Of a DNA stretch of 19,061 nucleotides, positions 7,190 to 18,773 are shown in pieces; position 1 is the stretch's first letter; each line of letters opens with the position of its first letter. Below the pieces are notes generated by a model. The model was not told where the DNA came from, did not search any database, and saw only the letters and a program-made list of their open reading frames with translations. This stretch comes from Hydnum rufescens UP504 (taxonomy: Eukaryota > Basidiomycota > Agaricomycetes > Cantharellales > Hydnaceae), in assembly GCA_014904985.1 (NCBI GenBank), contig MU129248.1, positions 25,378 to 44,438 on the forward strand. Reading direction: 5' to 3'. Both the position numbers and the translations under genes were made by a program.

Positions 7190-9336
7190 TTATTCTTGCT
7201 GGTTTTGACCATATCCCCCAGCCCAGTCCATTGGACCATTGATGGCACCACTCAGAGCATTCCCACTAAATTGACCATTGACAACACCATCGACGGAAGA
7301 CCCAGCACCACCCCAAGTAGTTCCACTAGATTGACCACCAACGGAACTTGCTCCACCTGGATTTTCAAAAGTATCTGTTACAGGGCCATCATCGTCACTG
7401 GGCTCGTCGATGAATTCAGCAGACATTGGATGCTTAGGGCCCATCTTCTTTTTCTTCCGTGAGGGGCCATCACCTTGAGAGGCCCGTTTCCTGGGCCCAG
7501 AAGCACTGCCTGCGATGGAAGTCCCATTGGCACTGTTGGCATTGGATTCGTTTGGCTCCCCCGGTCCATCCACTTGAGCAACAGTCAGGAGCAGGTTATT
7601 GAATTGATCAGAGATGATTACAGTGTCACTGGGAAGCTTCCCATTATTCTCCTGGGCGATATGCTTGAGCTGAGTAACTTGGACCTTTGTTGAATCATCC
7701 AATGGCTGGAAAAAGGTATGCCAAAGTTTCTTCCAACTCTCCGTTTGGACTACAGAGACATCAAGGGACAAGAGACTTGGAAATTCGGATTCCGCAACCC
7801 AATTCTCAATCTTCAACTCGTTGTTGGCAAGGAATCGGGGGAGACTTGCCCAAGGTATACGCAGTACCCGACCAATCAGAGGAGTCAGAAGGTTATTGAG
7901 CTCCTCTGAAATCTCCTTCCGCATCAGATGCATGGACTTTGGAATCTTTTGCTTCTGATTTTGGTGTAAAAGATGTTGCCCCTGATAGACCAGGATGTGG
8001 GAATGAATCATCTTCAACAACATACTGTCTTTTGGGAAAGACAAATTTAGCCAGTCCTTCATTGCTGGTGAGCCGGTGAATAGAGTATTCTGTTTCGAAG
8101 CCACCTCGTCAGGAATGCCGCTGACGATTCCACAGAACCCGTGGATGTTCATAGTGGCTATCCATTTCAAGTCATCCTTCCAGCACTTCGTAGTCTGCTT
8201 AATGACTTTGCCCATCATGGCTGGTGAGAGCGCAATATCAAAAGCTTGGGCTGCCTTTGAGGCATTGTGCTGGTCCACAAGCTCCTTTGATTTCTTTTTC
8301 CATGCATCGGAGTCTTCACCACTGTGTTCAGCAATGAGCTCACGATAGGCTGGCTGTATAACTTTTTCCACATACTCGTGATGGGGATGGTCTGGCTCGG
8401 GGTCCTTCTCGTATGAGGCCTGATACGCATTCCACGGATTCCCAGCACTTCACCGTTCTCTCGTGCTTATTGCAAGGTTCCTGATCCACATCACAGACTC
8501 AAGAGGCCTGTCCCACTCTTTCGCCTTGCACTCGAGCTCACGGTTCATGGATTCGACAATGCCTCTGATCTCAGCAACTTGTTCATCTGTAAATGGTCCA
8601 CCCTGTGATTTGATTTGGGCAGTGTCACCCTCCTTGGCAACTGAGTCGTCATCCTCGACATCTGGATTCCCATCATTTGGATTTGGTGGATCCAAAATGA
8701 CTGAATTTTCGTGCTGATGATCCAGACCAGAAAACTCAGCCTCACGATCAAAATCCCCAAAGAATGGTGAATTGCCGAAAGTGTGAGATGAGGTATGACT
8801 TGGGGGCTGGGGAGACCAAGTGGCGGCCTGAGCGGGGGACTGAGCAGGAGACTGACTGCGAGGACGACCACGAGAGCGATTGCAAGATTGAGCACAAGGA
8901 ATATGGGGGGATTGAGCACGAGAAAGACCAGGAAATGGAGTGGGAGAACCAGCAGGAGATGGGGAGTGGCCAGCAGGATTTGAAGAATAAGGAATGGACT
9001 GTAGTAGAAGTCAATTTAAAGCAATCTAGGAAATAAAATGGATAGGAAATGCACTGTAGGTACACTGGGATGGTTTCTAGATCGAGGTGGAGTGAGCTGA
9101 ATCAACGTTTGTTGGTGTGATCACAACGACGGAACATCAATAAACCACTCATTATGCTGAGGGACAGGGCGCGTAATGGGGGTGCTGGAATGTTCGCCAG
9201 TTGCCTCAGAAGAGTCCCTCATCTGGGGCCCACCAGCAGATTCACTGCTTGCTGAAGAGGACTGAGCTATTCGGCCTCCCGGGGTGGCAGCAGGCCTTGT
9301 GGTCCTTTTCCGGGCTTGATATGTCTTAGGTGGCAT
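7190..9336 (-). pseudogene. Gene A: nuclear-looking protein of unknown function
   Basis: Exon 1 starts with ATG at 9336 (MPPKTYQARKRTTRPAATPG), a basic, Ser/Thr/Pro-rich leader. Splicing is likely to CTACTACAG near 9006; a donor GTGTAC near 9067 is possible. The next exon carries a Ser-Pro-Ala-Gln stretch (8990-8800), an acidic stretch (DVEDDDSVAKEGD), then an all-alpha-looking body with WNAYQASYEKDPEPD (about 8440-8395) and EKVIQPAYRELIAEHSGED. Near the end GPRKR...RKKKKMGPK (7510-7430) is a strong nuclear signal, followed by a Gly/Ser-rich tail to TAA at 7190. One clear in-frame TGA (8450-8452) sits in RER*SAGNPW where Arg would fit; TGA at 9121-9123 may be another. I do not recognise the family. 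It is probably a basidiomycete-specific repeated protein. Confidence 0.65.
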
Positions 9337-9364
9337 ATCAGGCTGAGAGTCGGCTCATGAAAAA

Positions 9365-9785
9365 AATAGTAGGAGTAGGGGGTGCAAAAATGTGCCGTCT
9401 CAACTCCAGGCTACAACGTTGAGGGAACGAGTGACAAGATCACATGGTATGAAGTAGGAATAGGGAGAGTGCAAACAACTGCACTGTCCTAAACCAGGCT
9501 TTGAGGGGTTGAAAATGTGAGGCGAAAGCGAGTGCGGCAGGTGTTAACGAGAGGCAGAGAAGAGCAAACGAAAAGCAGGAGATAGGGGTGCACAGTATGC
9601 ACTGTCTTTTACCAGACTTTCTGGGAACCCCAAAACAGGTAGGGGTTGAGGTATAGCCCAGGGACCTCGCAGGGTTGTTGGAAGACAACAAAGAGCCAAC
9701 AGGTAGTGGACGGAAGTCTTTAGTGGAGCAGGTAATAGGGAGTGTATGGGCGCACTGTCCAAAACCAGAGTCCACCAGAGATTGT
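9365..9785. repeat. Degenerate repeat between genes A and B
   Basis: A motif of the form ATAGGGAGTGCA...GCACTGTC...AAACCAG recurs with its TG/GCACTGTC part at about 9393, 9481, 9599 and 9752. Spacing is uneven (88, 118, 153 bp), so it is an old decayed array. The rest up to 10095 shows AT-rich sequence without a supportable gene. Confidence 0.6.
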
Positions 9786-11810
9786 TAATGTTTGTGCAAG
9801 TGAAAGTATTCTCAGACATTGCTGGTAAACAATTCTTCAGTACATACAAATATGTATATATGTATTTCATTCTATCAAATGAATACATGGGCATTATAGG
9901 TAAAATGATAATTTTATAATGACCAACATTGAGGAATGAGGATCGAGAGGTCAAGGGTAACAAAGGAGAGAAGGCAACGACGGGAGGCAGAGAATAGCAA
10001 TGGGAAGATAGCTGAGCCGGCCGCAGAGGGAAGCAAGCTGGTGATGGAGGGAGTGGTCGAATAGTGCATGAACAGGAGTAAGGCTAGAGATGTACCTATT
10101 CTTCAATCCACTTATGGAATTGAGGCTGGTCCTGATTTAACTCTAAGACAATATGCCATGCCGGCCGGATCCTTGTTCATCCAAAATTCTCCATGCTTGA
10201 ACGAACCTCGCTCCCTCCAAGATCAGCATATGCCCATCTGGAGATCTGGCGTATATCAGATATCATCGTGCCCCCAGGCACCGGCCAAATGTTCTCACAG
10301 AAGGCCAAAGCCATACCCTTTACTGGAGCCTTGTGTGTGATCATCTGCATCTCCATGTGTCACATACCGATTGTCACGGAGCCTGGGTCTTCCTTTTGTG
10401 CATGATGGAGTCATCTGCTGAGCTATTCAGTGTCAAACTCGACACTAATCATGGCACAAGTTCGCTCATGCTTGGGAGGAGGAGGACGAGGGTCGAGCAA
10501 AGCAGGATACCAAATGTAGTTGAGCATCTCGCGGATAGCATCACTGGGCATCGTGTAAGGGCGTGGCCCAACAGCCAGGAGCTCCTGGACCTCAGCAGTT
10601 GAGACTGCATTGATGTACACCTCCTGCATGTACCTTACTTCACAAACTCCAAAACAGTTCACCAGAGTATCCGTGTACAGGAAAGGGAGAAGTGTCTTGC
10701 CACTGAGCAAAGATACCAAGACACTCCAACACGAATCCTGTTTGGCCATGTCCTTGAAGAGAAGGTACATGTGGTATATCGCGCCCTTCTTCCGAATGGG
10801 TTTCACCTTCCGTGCCGCCAGAACACCCAGATGAGAGTTCTGATTGACCCAGGCCAAAGGCTCCTCTTGGGCATCAACCCCCTCAACATCCACAGCGTAC
10901 CATTGGGCTAGCCTCATACATTCTGGCGGAGGCCATGGTGTGCTCACGTCTGAAACGCCCGGTGCAACACTGGAAGTAGGCACCACAGAGCTTTGAGGAA
11001 GTGACGTCGACACAGGCCCTAAATGACTCAGGAGAGGGGCTGCCTCAGATCGGGGCAGTGATGTAAGATCCTCCTGATCAGGCAGTGGTCCAGAGGACAG
11101 TTGCAGTGTCCGATCGCGACAAGGCAGTTGGGATGGGCCAGCAGGGGGATACTCTCAGGGTGGAGACCGAAAGTATTGCCGAGGTGGAGAAAGGGACGAC
11201 CTCTGTGCTGGCTGTGGCAGGGGCTGATGGGTTGGTGCCTTTGAAGACAAGGCACCTTCCCAAGGCCCATCCCACATTTGTCCACCATGATCATCCCTGA
11301 AGTGGCTGCGTTCTTGGCACTTGGGAGCTTGATGGTTCCTGTTGCATTGCAGGCTCCCAAGGTCATCCCCTTGGCAGTTCCTGTTGTGTCACCCGCAGTC
11401 CCCTCAGTGGCTCCTGGGGCACTCTTAAGCTTCCTTTGGGGTAGCTAGAGTGGAAAGATGGAACTTGATGAGGGGGAGACCAGGCTCAATGAGGTGGGGA
11501 GTAAGCCCGACGAAAAGGAGATGGCACCTGGTGAGGAGAAGGCACCTGGCAAGGAGAAGGCACCCGGCGAGAAGGCACCTGGCAAGGAGAAGGTGCCCAA
11601 CGAGGAGAAGGTGGCCAACGATGATGAGACCGAGCATGGCTGTAGGGAGACAGAGCGGCAAGGAAGCGGCACACGACGAGGCGGAGACACATGACGAGAG
11701 GGAGATTGTGTATGATGAGGAGACTGCACACGACGAGGAGAAGGCGAATGATGAGGGGATGGCACCCAAGGAGACCGGGACAGACGAGGAGACAGGGACC
11801 GACGACGGGG

Positions 11811-11930
11811 AGATGGTGCACGAGGAGATGGTGCACGAGGAGATGGCGCACGAGGAGATGGCGCACGAGGAGATGGTGCACGAGGAGATGGTGCACGAGG
11901 AGATGGTGCACGAGGAGATGGTGCGCGAGG
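11811..11930 (-). repeat. 15-bp minisatellite encoding eight APSPR repeats
   Basis: Eight 15-bp units (AGATGGTGCACGAGG on the plus strand, T/C variants at one site) give exactly 120 bp. On the minus strand they encode Ala-Pro-Ser-Pro-Arg, an SR-like, phosphorylatable, disordered linker in gene B. Degenerate relatives (VPSPC, APSPR-like) continue to about 11490. The opposite strand is also open because the unit length is a multiple of three; that antisense frame is not taken as a gene. Confidence 0.85.
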
Positions 11931-13735
11931 TGGAGATGATGCATGAAGCGGAGATGGTGGAGTTGCATCATTTGCTGGAATGGTAGGAGAATACTCAGGA
12001 GAAGCGGGGGAGGAAGTTGGAGAGCGCGGCCGAGCAGGATTCGGCACAGAAGCAGGGGCAGGAGAAGAGGGTGCAGGTGCAGAAGTGGGGGGATGTTCAT
12101 CCTGAAATAGATGCATATGCTCTTCTGCTTGCTGTTTCAGTCTTTCTGCTTCTAGTCTTTTAGCCTCCTCCAGCACTCTCATCCGCGAGTCCACTTCTTC
12201 GGTCTCCTTGGCACGTCGCTTCTCCTTGGCAAGTTTTCTTGCCCGTTTTCTTTGCACGTTTGAGGTGCCATCAGAGGATCTCCACAACATCATAATCGCA
12301 GTCTCGAAGTCAGTTTGGGGGGCATCCCATTGTGTTGTTTCCCCCTCTTCTTCCCATGAGCACCTTGAAGAACCTCGATAATTCGAGACTTTGCAGCACC
12401 ATCTCCACTTTCGGCAGCAAGTACGAGGGCCTTTGCTTCAGCCTCCTGTTTTGCATCCAAGTGAGGAGTAGGATTGAGATCATATTCACCCTCGTTCTCC
12501 CAATACTCGTTGTCCTCGTCGTAGGGGTTCCCCATGATGTCATTGTAGATATTGAAACCATGATCATCCATGTTATCGACCACTGCCTTCGATGAAGAAG
12601 CCATTGGACCCTCATCCTCATTAACATAGATTTTTATCGACTCCCCGAATTCGTACTTGTAATAGAACTTTGGCACCTTGTATGCCTGGCCAGCAGGCCA
12701 CGGGCCACAACCAAGGAAGTCCCGTAAAGCAACCACATCAGTCTTGCAAATTTTGCCAGGAGTTAAAATGCGCCATGCAGCTTCACAGAGAGGACGATCA
12801 TTGCGATCAGATTCACCAGGATATCCCAAATGCAGCCTGATGAACCAATTGTTCAGGTGCTGCACATGAGCCAGTGGAACCTCAATGTGTACGATATGCT
12901 CAGCGACATTGATATTCTGGTCCTCCCACTTCTTCATTGCAGCAAAATATTCACCAGCTGCGGCTGCGGCTGCCTCGGGAGAGTTGGGACAATGATCGGG
13001 CACAATATCACGATGGTCGTGATGTGGATACTCCATGACACCAAAGACTGGTGTACCCATTCGCACAAGATCATCCACTGCTTGACGATCTGCAGGAGTA
13101 AGAGGTAAGCGATATACAGCCCCTACTCATCGATCATCTATCCCAAAGACAGGGAGGTCCAGGTTATAGGTGCGGGCAATGTGGTCGATGGTAATATGCA
13201 TCATGTATTCAGCGTACCCTCGGCAGTTGTAAGCGAACCTTGTGAGTATGTTCAAGTGAACATCCCCATTTGCCCAAACAGAGTCAGGTACAAATTTGAG
13301 TGAAGTAGAGTGACCAAGACTAGCTGGTTTCATAGGGGGAAGGGGGATATCTTGCAGTTTAAAATACCTCGCAACAGAAGACCAGTGTTCAAGAGCACGA
13401 TGACATGATGAGAAAAATTTGGTGTATAAAGATTGATAGTAAGGCAAAATCGTCTTGACTCCATTGTTCTGCACATTCATCGCAGGGGTATAGGAAGGTG
13501 GGTCAGACTCAGTACGGGTTATGAATGCATGATAGGGAGCGTTTGCATCCAATAATGTTGGCCTGAGAGTATAATCACTTGAATCCAGGACCCCTGCTTG
13601 ATGAACAGGGGGGTTGGGTGTTGAGGAGATGCCGAAATATTGGAAGTGCCTTTGGCTACTTGTAAACACCAATGACCACTCCTTCTGAAAGTAACAGCAT
13701 GCCAATGCTGCATCCACCAAATGATTCATATTCAG

Positions 13736-13815
13736 CTAACAAATTAAAAAAAAAAACTGGGGAATCAATGGTATGACTTATGTTCCAACAGCAACTGTCA
13801 GCTTCTTGAATACAT
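13736..13815 (-). other. Probable intron or frame break in gene B
   Basis: On the minus strand a T-rich tract ends in TTTGTTAG (AG at 13736-13737) right before CTGAATATGAATCATTTGG, the start of the next open block. GTATTC at 13813 is a possible donor. None of the GT sites I checked joins both blocks in phase with this acceptor, so either another donor is used or one base has been lost or gained. Confidence 0.45.
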
Positions 13816-14513
13816 TTTGAGCTTCTCCCGATTGTCGAACAGATCACTCCAAGCGGTTTCAACCGGCGCTGCCTCAGCATCTCCGTCTTTGGACCAGGTC
13901 ATAGGGCTCGATCCAGAATATTCTTGATTAGAGGTGCAACTTTGCCCACTCTGGAGAGCGAGGTCGGAAGCAGGCTCAGAATCTGGAACCCCGTCCTGAG
14001 AGTGCTGACATGGAACTATGTCAGGCCCAGACAGCTGACTGAGCTTGCTGCGATTTGCCGCAAGGGTAGAAGGCTGTGCATGGGCACCTGAGATTGACAT
14101 AGGTTCCATGGTGGTAGTGAGGTATTTTGCTTCCGGCCAAACTCTCTTCCAGTCAACCATTGCATCCATGTCAATTTGGATTGAAGTGTCAACCCTTTCG
14201 AGGCATTTTGTACCACACATGTTAATTCTCAACCTACACTCACCCCATCAGGGTCTTCTTCTGAGTGTCCCCGGCCTCTGTTGGCTGCAATTCAACCAAA
14301 CATCTACTCAGAGTGTCACCTCGAACAATACTGCATCCCATTCGGCAATGGTTATCTTTATGTCTCTTGATGCCCCCCGGTGACGGATTGTAGTGAGTCG
14401 GGGTCTCAGCCAAGCATCAATGTTACAATGCTTAGTGCAGGGGACACATTTCGGCCTCTAAGCACAAGTTCTACCCGCGTTAGAGCATGGGGACATCTGT
14501 CTCTTGATCTTAT

Positions 14514-16483
14514 ATGGTTGAGACGATTGCTGAAGAAGTCCCTGAACCTCACTCATCACTATATTTCTCAGGCAGTAGCCTCTCTGGTATCACGTCCACT
14601 GTCCCTTCTGCACACTTCGAGTTCTCGCAAGCTCATGAACCACAAGTGCACATTGCTGACTGGGAGGAGGATGCTGGCGGGGAGGTCATGCGCAGGTATT
14701 ATGCTCTTTGGAAAGAGGCATTGGATATGATTCAACAAAGCAAGCAGGGGTGGATACCAACTTCTTGTAGGTGCTCATGAACATATTTGAGCATACATGA
14801 TTCTTAAATCCGCCCTGTAGCATTCAAGCCTCCACAGGACCCTGTAGCCATCCAGGCTTTCTATGACTACTCAGTACGAACATATACCCAACTGCCTCTT
14901 GAACTCTTCATTCGACGTCCAGGACCTCTCACCCGTCCCCCTATGGGAATCAGATGCCAAAGAAACACACCCTGACCCGGTTGCCCCACCATTCAGAGAC
15001 CATGGAACAAGCATTCGCCTGTATTTCCCCTCCCATACTTGCAGTTATCCCCCGACTTCGCCTTTTGTCATCAATCGATCATTCTCCAGTTTTGTGGCTT
15101 CATCCGCTGTTCCATGCTAGGGTCCGACCATAGGTCTGAGGCAACAGCGAACCCCAAGACATTAACAGTCGCGAGCAAGTCAGTGGAAAATGGTGAAGTG
15201 TTCACCTGTTGTTTTTTGCACTCTACTATGATTTTGGAAGTCACAAGTCCAGTATATAGCAACTGATTCTGATTTTGTTCTTGTTATCTTTTTTTTTTTA
15301 ATAAAAAAGGAACTTGAATATTCAGTAATGTGTGTCTTGAAGTGAGGATCTTGACCCGTAATTCTGCCTCTTTCTTTACAGTCAGCAGAGAGTCAGAGAC
15401 AGGGGTTCTGGTTCCTATGTGGGTGGACTTGGATTCTGCTATGGCTTTCGCTTCTTTTTCTTCAGTGGAATTTGAGCGGGATGGATGTATTGGATTCCAA
15501 AATTGTCTGCACGGTGTGTATGGCATGTACATTACTTCATGAACCTAGCTCAGTCTGGTTTCCGTTTTGGATTGGTTCAGATTCAAAATTCTTTTGCAGC
15601 TTGACTTCGCCCTTAGCGTCTACACTCTACCATACTCTCCTCAAAGTCTGAGAATCTACCACAAGCCCAGGCTCAGTGCGAAATTCACTGCTTCGCATTG
15701 CTCCTTGTTTCTCATGATGGTTGAGTTATCCAATCTCTTTGTTTGCATGGGTGTCCCCCTTATGGACAGTGGATTTCGACCCAACCATTGGATCAACCAC
15801 AAAGAGAAGCTGTTTTCAAAGGGATTAGGTATGCTGGTAGGATGGTGCATAATAGCTGAGGTCCAACTGGTATCGATTTGGGGCCAGTTTTCAGTACATC
15901 CTATACTACGCTCTCTTTTGGTTTCAATTCTCATTCTCGAAAACCCATCCAGTTATCAGCCCTTGTTCTTGAGGTGTCTTCTGATTCCGTCAAACATGTG
16001 AAAACGTCGTTCATTGGTGTACATCCGTATTCAACCATTCTCAAAGGCAAACCCGACATACCAATCGTGGTGTCCGAATGTGTGCCTAATTCAGAAAAAC
16101 AACTTCGATTGTGGGGGTTTGAACGCCTCAAGGACAATCAAATCAAGTGGTTTTTGACGATGACGAGGAGGGGCAACTCTACCAAGTCCTTGGCAGCCAT
16201 CACCAGAGACCCTGAGGACCGAGAGTGCCTTCGTCAAGATATAGTATGGCTGCACTCTGGGGTGTATCAAAGGCCTTCACCTTTGGCAAGTGATCCGGCG
16301 GCATTCTCCAAATGGAGCTTGTGGACAACAGGAAAGGAGCTGCCCTGTGTTCGCCCGATCGAGACGTTGAACTCGAAGCGGAAGGCGATTGAGTCAGCAG
16401 AAGGGGACTCCACTGCGAAGCGTGTATGGAAGGAGGGGAATCGCCTGCCACCAATGTGGCTTCGAGAGCTGAATCTAGCTTGA
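14514..16483 (+). pseudogene. Gene C: unknown protein, head to head with gene B
   Basis: Exon 1 starts at ATG 14514 (MVETIAEEVPEPHSSLYFSG) and runs through VHIADWEEDAGGEVMRRYY and WKEALDMIQQ to 14766. After the intron the same frame resumes with SFKPPQDPVAIQAFYDYSV and TYTQLPLELFIRRPG, has TGA at 14973-14975, then stays open to 15266. Between 15266 and 15880 two or three frames are nearly open, so the path is unclear; an acceptor TTTCTTTACAG at about 15380 suggests a further intron. The C-terminal block 15878-16483 is one open frame (SVKHVKTSFIGVHPYSTILK, RLKDNQIKWFLTMTRRGNS, LRQDIVWLHSGVYQRP), with basic clusters SKRKAIES and AKRVWKEG near the end. No known domain was recognised. The stop and ambiguous middle suggest decay. 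16484-16840 shows no gene. Confidence 0.5.
14767..14820 (+). other. Intron in gene C
   Basis: Donor GTAGGT at 14767 matches GTRNGT, and acceptor CCCTGTAG ends at 14820, giving 54 nt. It contains in-frame TGA when unspliced. Removing it joins ...GWIPTS to a codon TCA and FKPPQDP in phase. Confidence 0.6.
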
Positions 16484-16839
16484 CTGATTCAGCTTCTGCA
16501 GCAATGCAATTGAGGTTTCCGAAGTTTCAGAAGAAGCCCCGGGCCCCATGGTTCTGGTTTGGTCCGATGGGGGTGGTGATGCAAACATGAAGGGCACGAT
16601 TGATGGCGTCTGCACACATCATCTACCCTGACAGTATTTTATTCCTTGAGCTCGGCCCTTTTTAAATTTGTGGCCAGTTTCTTTCCACCCCTTTTTACCA
16701 TATCCCCTTTCTTTTAATGGCCTTTCTTTTCCACCTTCGCCACTTCCCCACCTGCCTGATGTCCTGGTTCTATCGTTCCACTCATTCCCGCACAAAAATG
16801 TAGCATATGGATTTGTCACAAATAGTAATGTTGATGTGA

Positions 16840-18640
16840 CATTGCTCTCTCAAGGCAACTGGGTAGTGTCACACTGCAGTTTCAACTGCAGTCACCACTG
16901 TCCATGCTATTTATTAACAAACCAGTTCTTTTTTCTGAGCATTATCTCACTCACATGTCACCTCGTCACCCTCTCTCAAGGCACCGGGTAGTGTCACACC
17001 GCGGTTTTGTCTGCAGTTGCCACTATCCGTGCCACCTCTTGCACAAATCAGCTCTTTTTTATCTCACCCATACATCATCTCATCACCCTCTCAACGCATT
17101 GGGTAGTGTCACACTGTGGTTTTGTCTGCAGTCGCCACTATCTGTGCCATCTCTTGAACGAACCAGCTCTTTTTTGACTGTTATCTCTCCCATACATCAT
17201 CTTGTCACCCTCTCTCAAAGCATCAGGTAGTGTCACACTGCAGTTCCGTCTGCAGTCACCACTATCCATGCCGCCTCTTGTGTGAACCAACCAGCTCTTT
17301 TTTATCTCACCCACACATCATCTCGTCACCCTCTCCCAACGCATTGGGTAGTGTCACACCGCAGCTTTGTCTGCAGTCGCCACTATCCATGCCATCTCTT
17401 GAGCAAACCAGCTCTTTTTTCGACTGTTATCTCGCCCATACATCATCTCATCACCCTCTCTCAAAGCATTGGGTAGTGTCACACTGCAGTTCTGTCTGCA
17501 GTCGCCACTATCCGTGCCACCTCTTGCATGAACCAACCAGCTCTTTTTTATCTCACCCACACATCATCTCGTCACCCTCTCCCAACACATTGGGTAGTGT
17601 CACACCGCGGTTTTGTCTGCAGTCACCACTATCTGTGCCATCTCTTGAGCAAACCAGCTCTTTTTTTCGACTGTTATCTCACCCATACATCATCTCATCA
17701 CCCTCTCTCAAAGCATCAGGTAGTGTCACACCGCAGTTTCGTCTGCAGTCGCCACTATCCATGCCATCTCTTGCATGTATCAGCTCTTTTTTATCTCACC
17801 CATACATCATCTCATTACCCTCTCCCAACGCATTGGGTAGTGTCACACCATGGTTTTGTCTGCAGTCGCCACTATCTGTGCCATCTCTTGAGCAAACCAG
17901 CTCTTTTTTTCAACTGTTATCTCACCCATACATCATCTCATCACCCTCTCTCAAAGCATCAGGTAGTGTCACACTGCAGTTTCATCTGCAGTCGCCACTA
18001 TCCATGCTGCCTCTTGCATGAACCAACCAGCTCTTTTTTATCTCACCCACACATCATCTCGTCACCCTCTCCCAACGCATTGGGTAGTGTCACACCACGG
18101 TTTTGTCTGCAGTCGCCACTATCTGTGCCATCTCTTGAGTGAACCAGCTCTTTTTTTCGACTGTTATCTCGCCCATACATCATCTCATCACCCTCTCTCA
18201 AAGCATCAGGTAGTGTCACACCGCAGTTTCGTCTGCAGTCGCCACTATCTGTGCCACCTCTTGCGCAAACTAGCTCTTTTTTCAAGTGTTGCCTCACCTG
18301 TACATCATCTCGTCACCCTCCCTCAAAGCATCGGGTAGTGTCACACCACAGTTTCGTCTGCAGTCGCCATTATCCGTGCCACCTCTTGCACGAACTAGCT
18401 CTTTTTTCAAGCATTGCCTCACCTGTACATCATCTCATCACCCTCCCTCAAAGCATCAGGTAGTGTCACACCACAGTTTCGTCTGCAGTCGCCATTATCC
18501 ATGCCATCTCTTGCACAAACCAGCTCTTTTTTCGAGTTTTTTCTCCCTCACAAGTTACTTTGTCACCATCTCAAAGCATTGGGTAGTGTCACACCGCAGT
18601 TTCACCTGCAGTTGCCATTATTCTTGCCAGTTGTGCAGTG
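16840..18640. repeat. ~123-bp satellite, 15 units, with ~246-bp dimer order
   Basis: The marker (G/A)GGTAGTGTCACAC starts at 16861, 16986, 17101, 17225, 17346, 17471, 17592, 17718, 17835, 17961, 18082, 18208, 18333, 18458 and 18581 (mean spacing 122.9). Each unit carries CTGCAGT, GCCACTAT, CCAGCTCTTTTTT and CATCATCTC(A/G)TCACC. From 17225 to 18208 two unit types alternate: one with TTTTTTATCTCACCC and CCCAACGCATTGGG, the other with TTTTTTCGACTGTTATCTC and CAAAGCATCAGG, giving a 243-247 bp dimer. The last three units are a third type (TTCAAGNNTTGCCTCACC). Long open frames inside are a by-product of the near multiple-of-three period. Confidence 0.95.
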
Positions 18641-18773
18641 CAGTCTTTTGCATGAATCGGCCATCCATCCATTGTCAAGTTTTTCTCACCCACACGCCAC
18701 CTTCCCTATCATTCATTCCTATTGTACAGCCTCATCAATACCATTTCCAAGTTTCTTGCTCTGCTTTCACATA

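Larger units (their letters stand above)
10096..14496 (-). pseudogene. Gene B: long broken protein with Cys-rich N terminus and SPR repeats
   Basis: The frame starts at ATG 14496 (MSPCSNAGRTCA), or at ATG 14556 in the same frame. The N terminus has C, C, C, HC spaced like a small zinc site (KCVPCTKHCNIDAWLRP). After an intron or shift near 13740-13815, a second block runs 13735 to about 12345 (MNHLVDAALACCYFQKEW, LPVFGID, RMGTPVFGVMEYPHHDHRD, WRILTPGKICKTDVVALRD, then the acidic NPYDEDNEYWENEGEYD). A coiled-coil-like Lys/Glu/Arg segment (12290-12110), Pro/Ser-rich sequence and eight APSPR repeats follow. The C-terminal block (about 11300-10096) includes LAQWYAVDVEGVD, GAIYHMYLLFKDMAKQ and RPAWHIVLELNQDQPQF, ending at TAG 10096. 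In-frame TGA lie at 14308, 14248, 13127, 11486, 11363, 11291, 11155, 10411, 10360 and 10177; TAG at 14458 and 10423. Frame changes are needed near 12345-12400, 11645 and 11170-11290. I do not recognise the family. Confidence 0.6.

Noticed and set aside
9544..9963. Minus-strand open frame of 139 codons between genes A and B
   Set aside because: It crosses the decayed intergenic repeat, has low-complexity Leu/Ser content and no continuity with either gene.
11450..11986. Plus-strand open frames rich in Glu, Arg and His opposite the APSPR repeat
   Set aside because: They are the antisense of the 15-bp minisatellite; the minus frame connects with coherent sequence on both sides and the plus frame does not.
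14863..15120. Alternative frame in gene C exon 2 starting MTTQYEHIPN
   Set aside because: It cannot be excluded, but the frame in phase with exon 1 after splicing (FKPPQDPVAIQ) is open over a longer span with only one TGA.
17230..18338. Long plus-strand open frames through the satellite (Ser/His/Pro-rich repeats)
   Set aside because: They arise because unit and dimer lengths are near multiples of three; the same repeat is open in more than one frame and on both strands, with no gene-like start.
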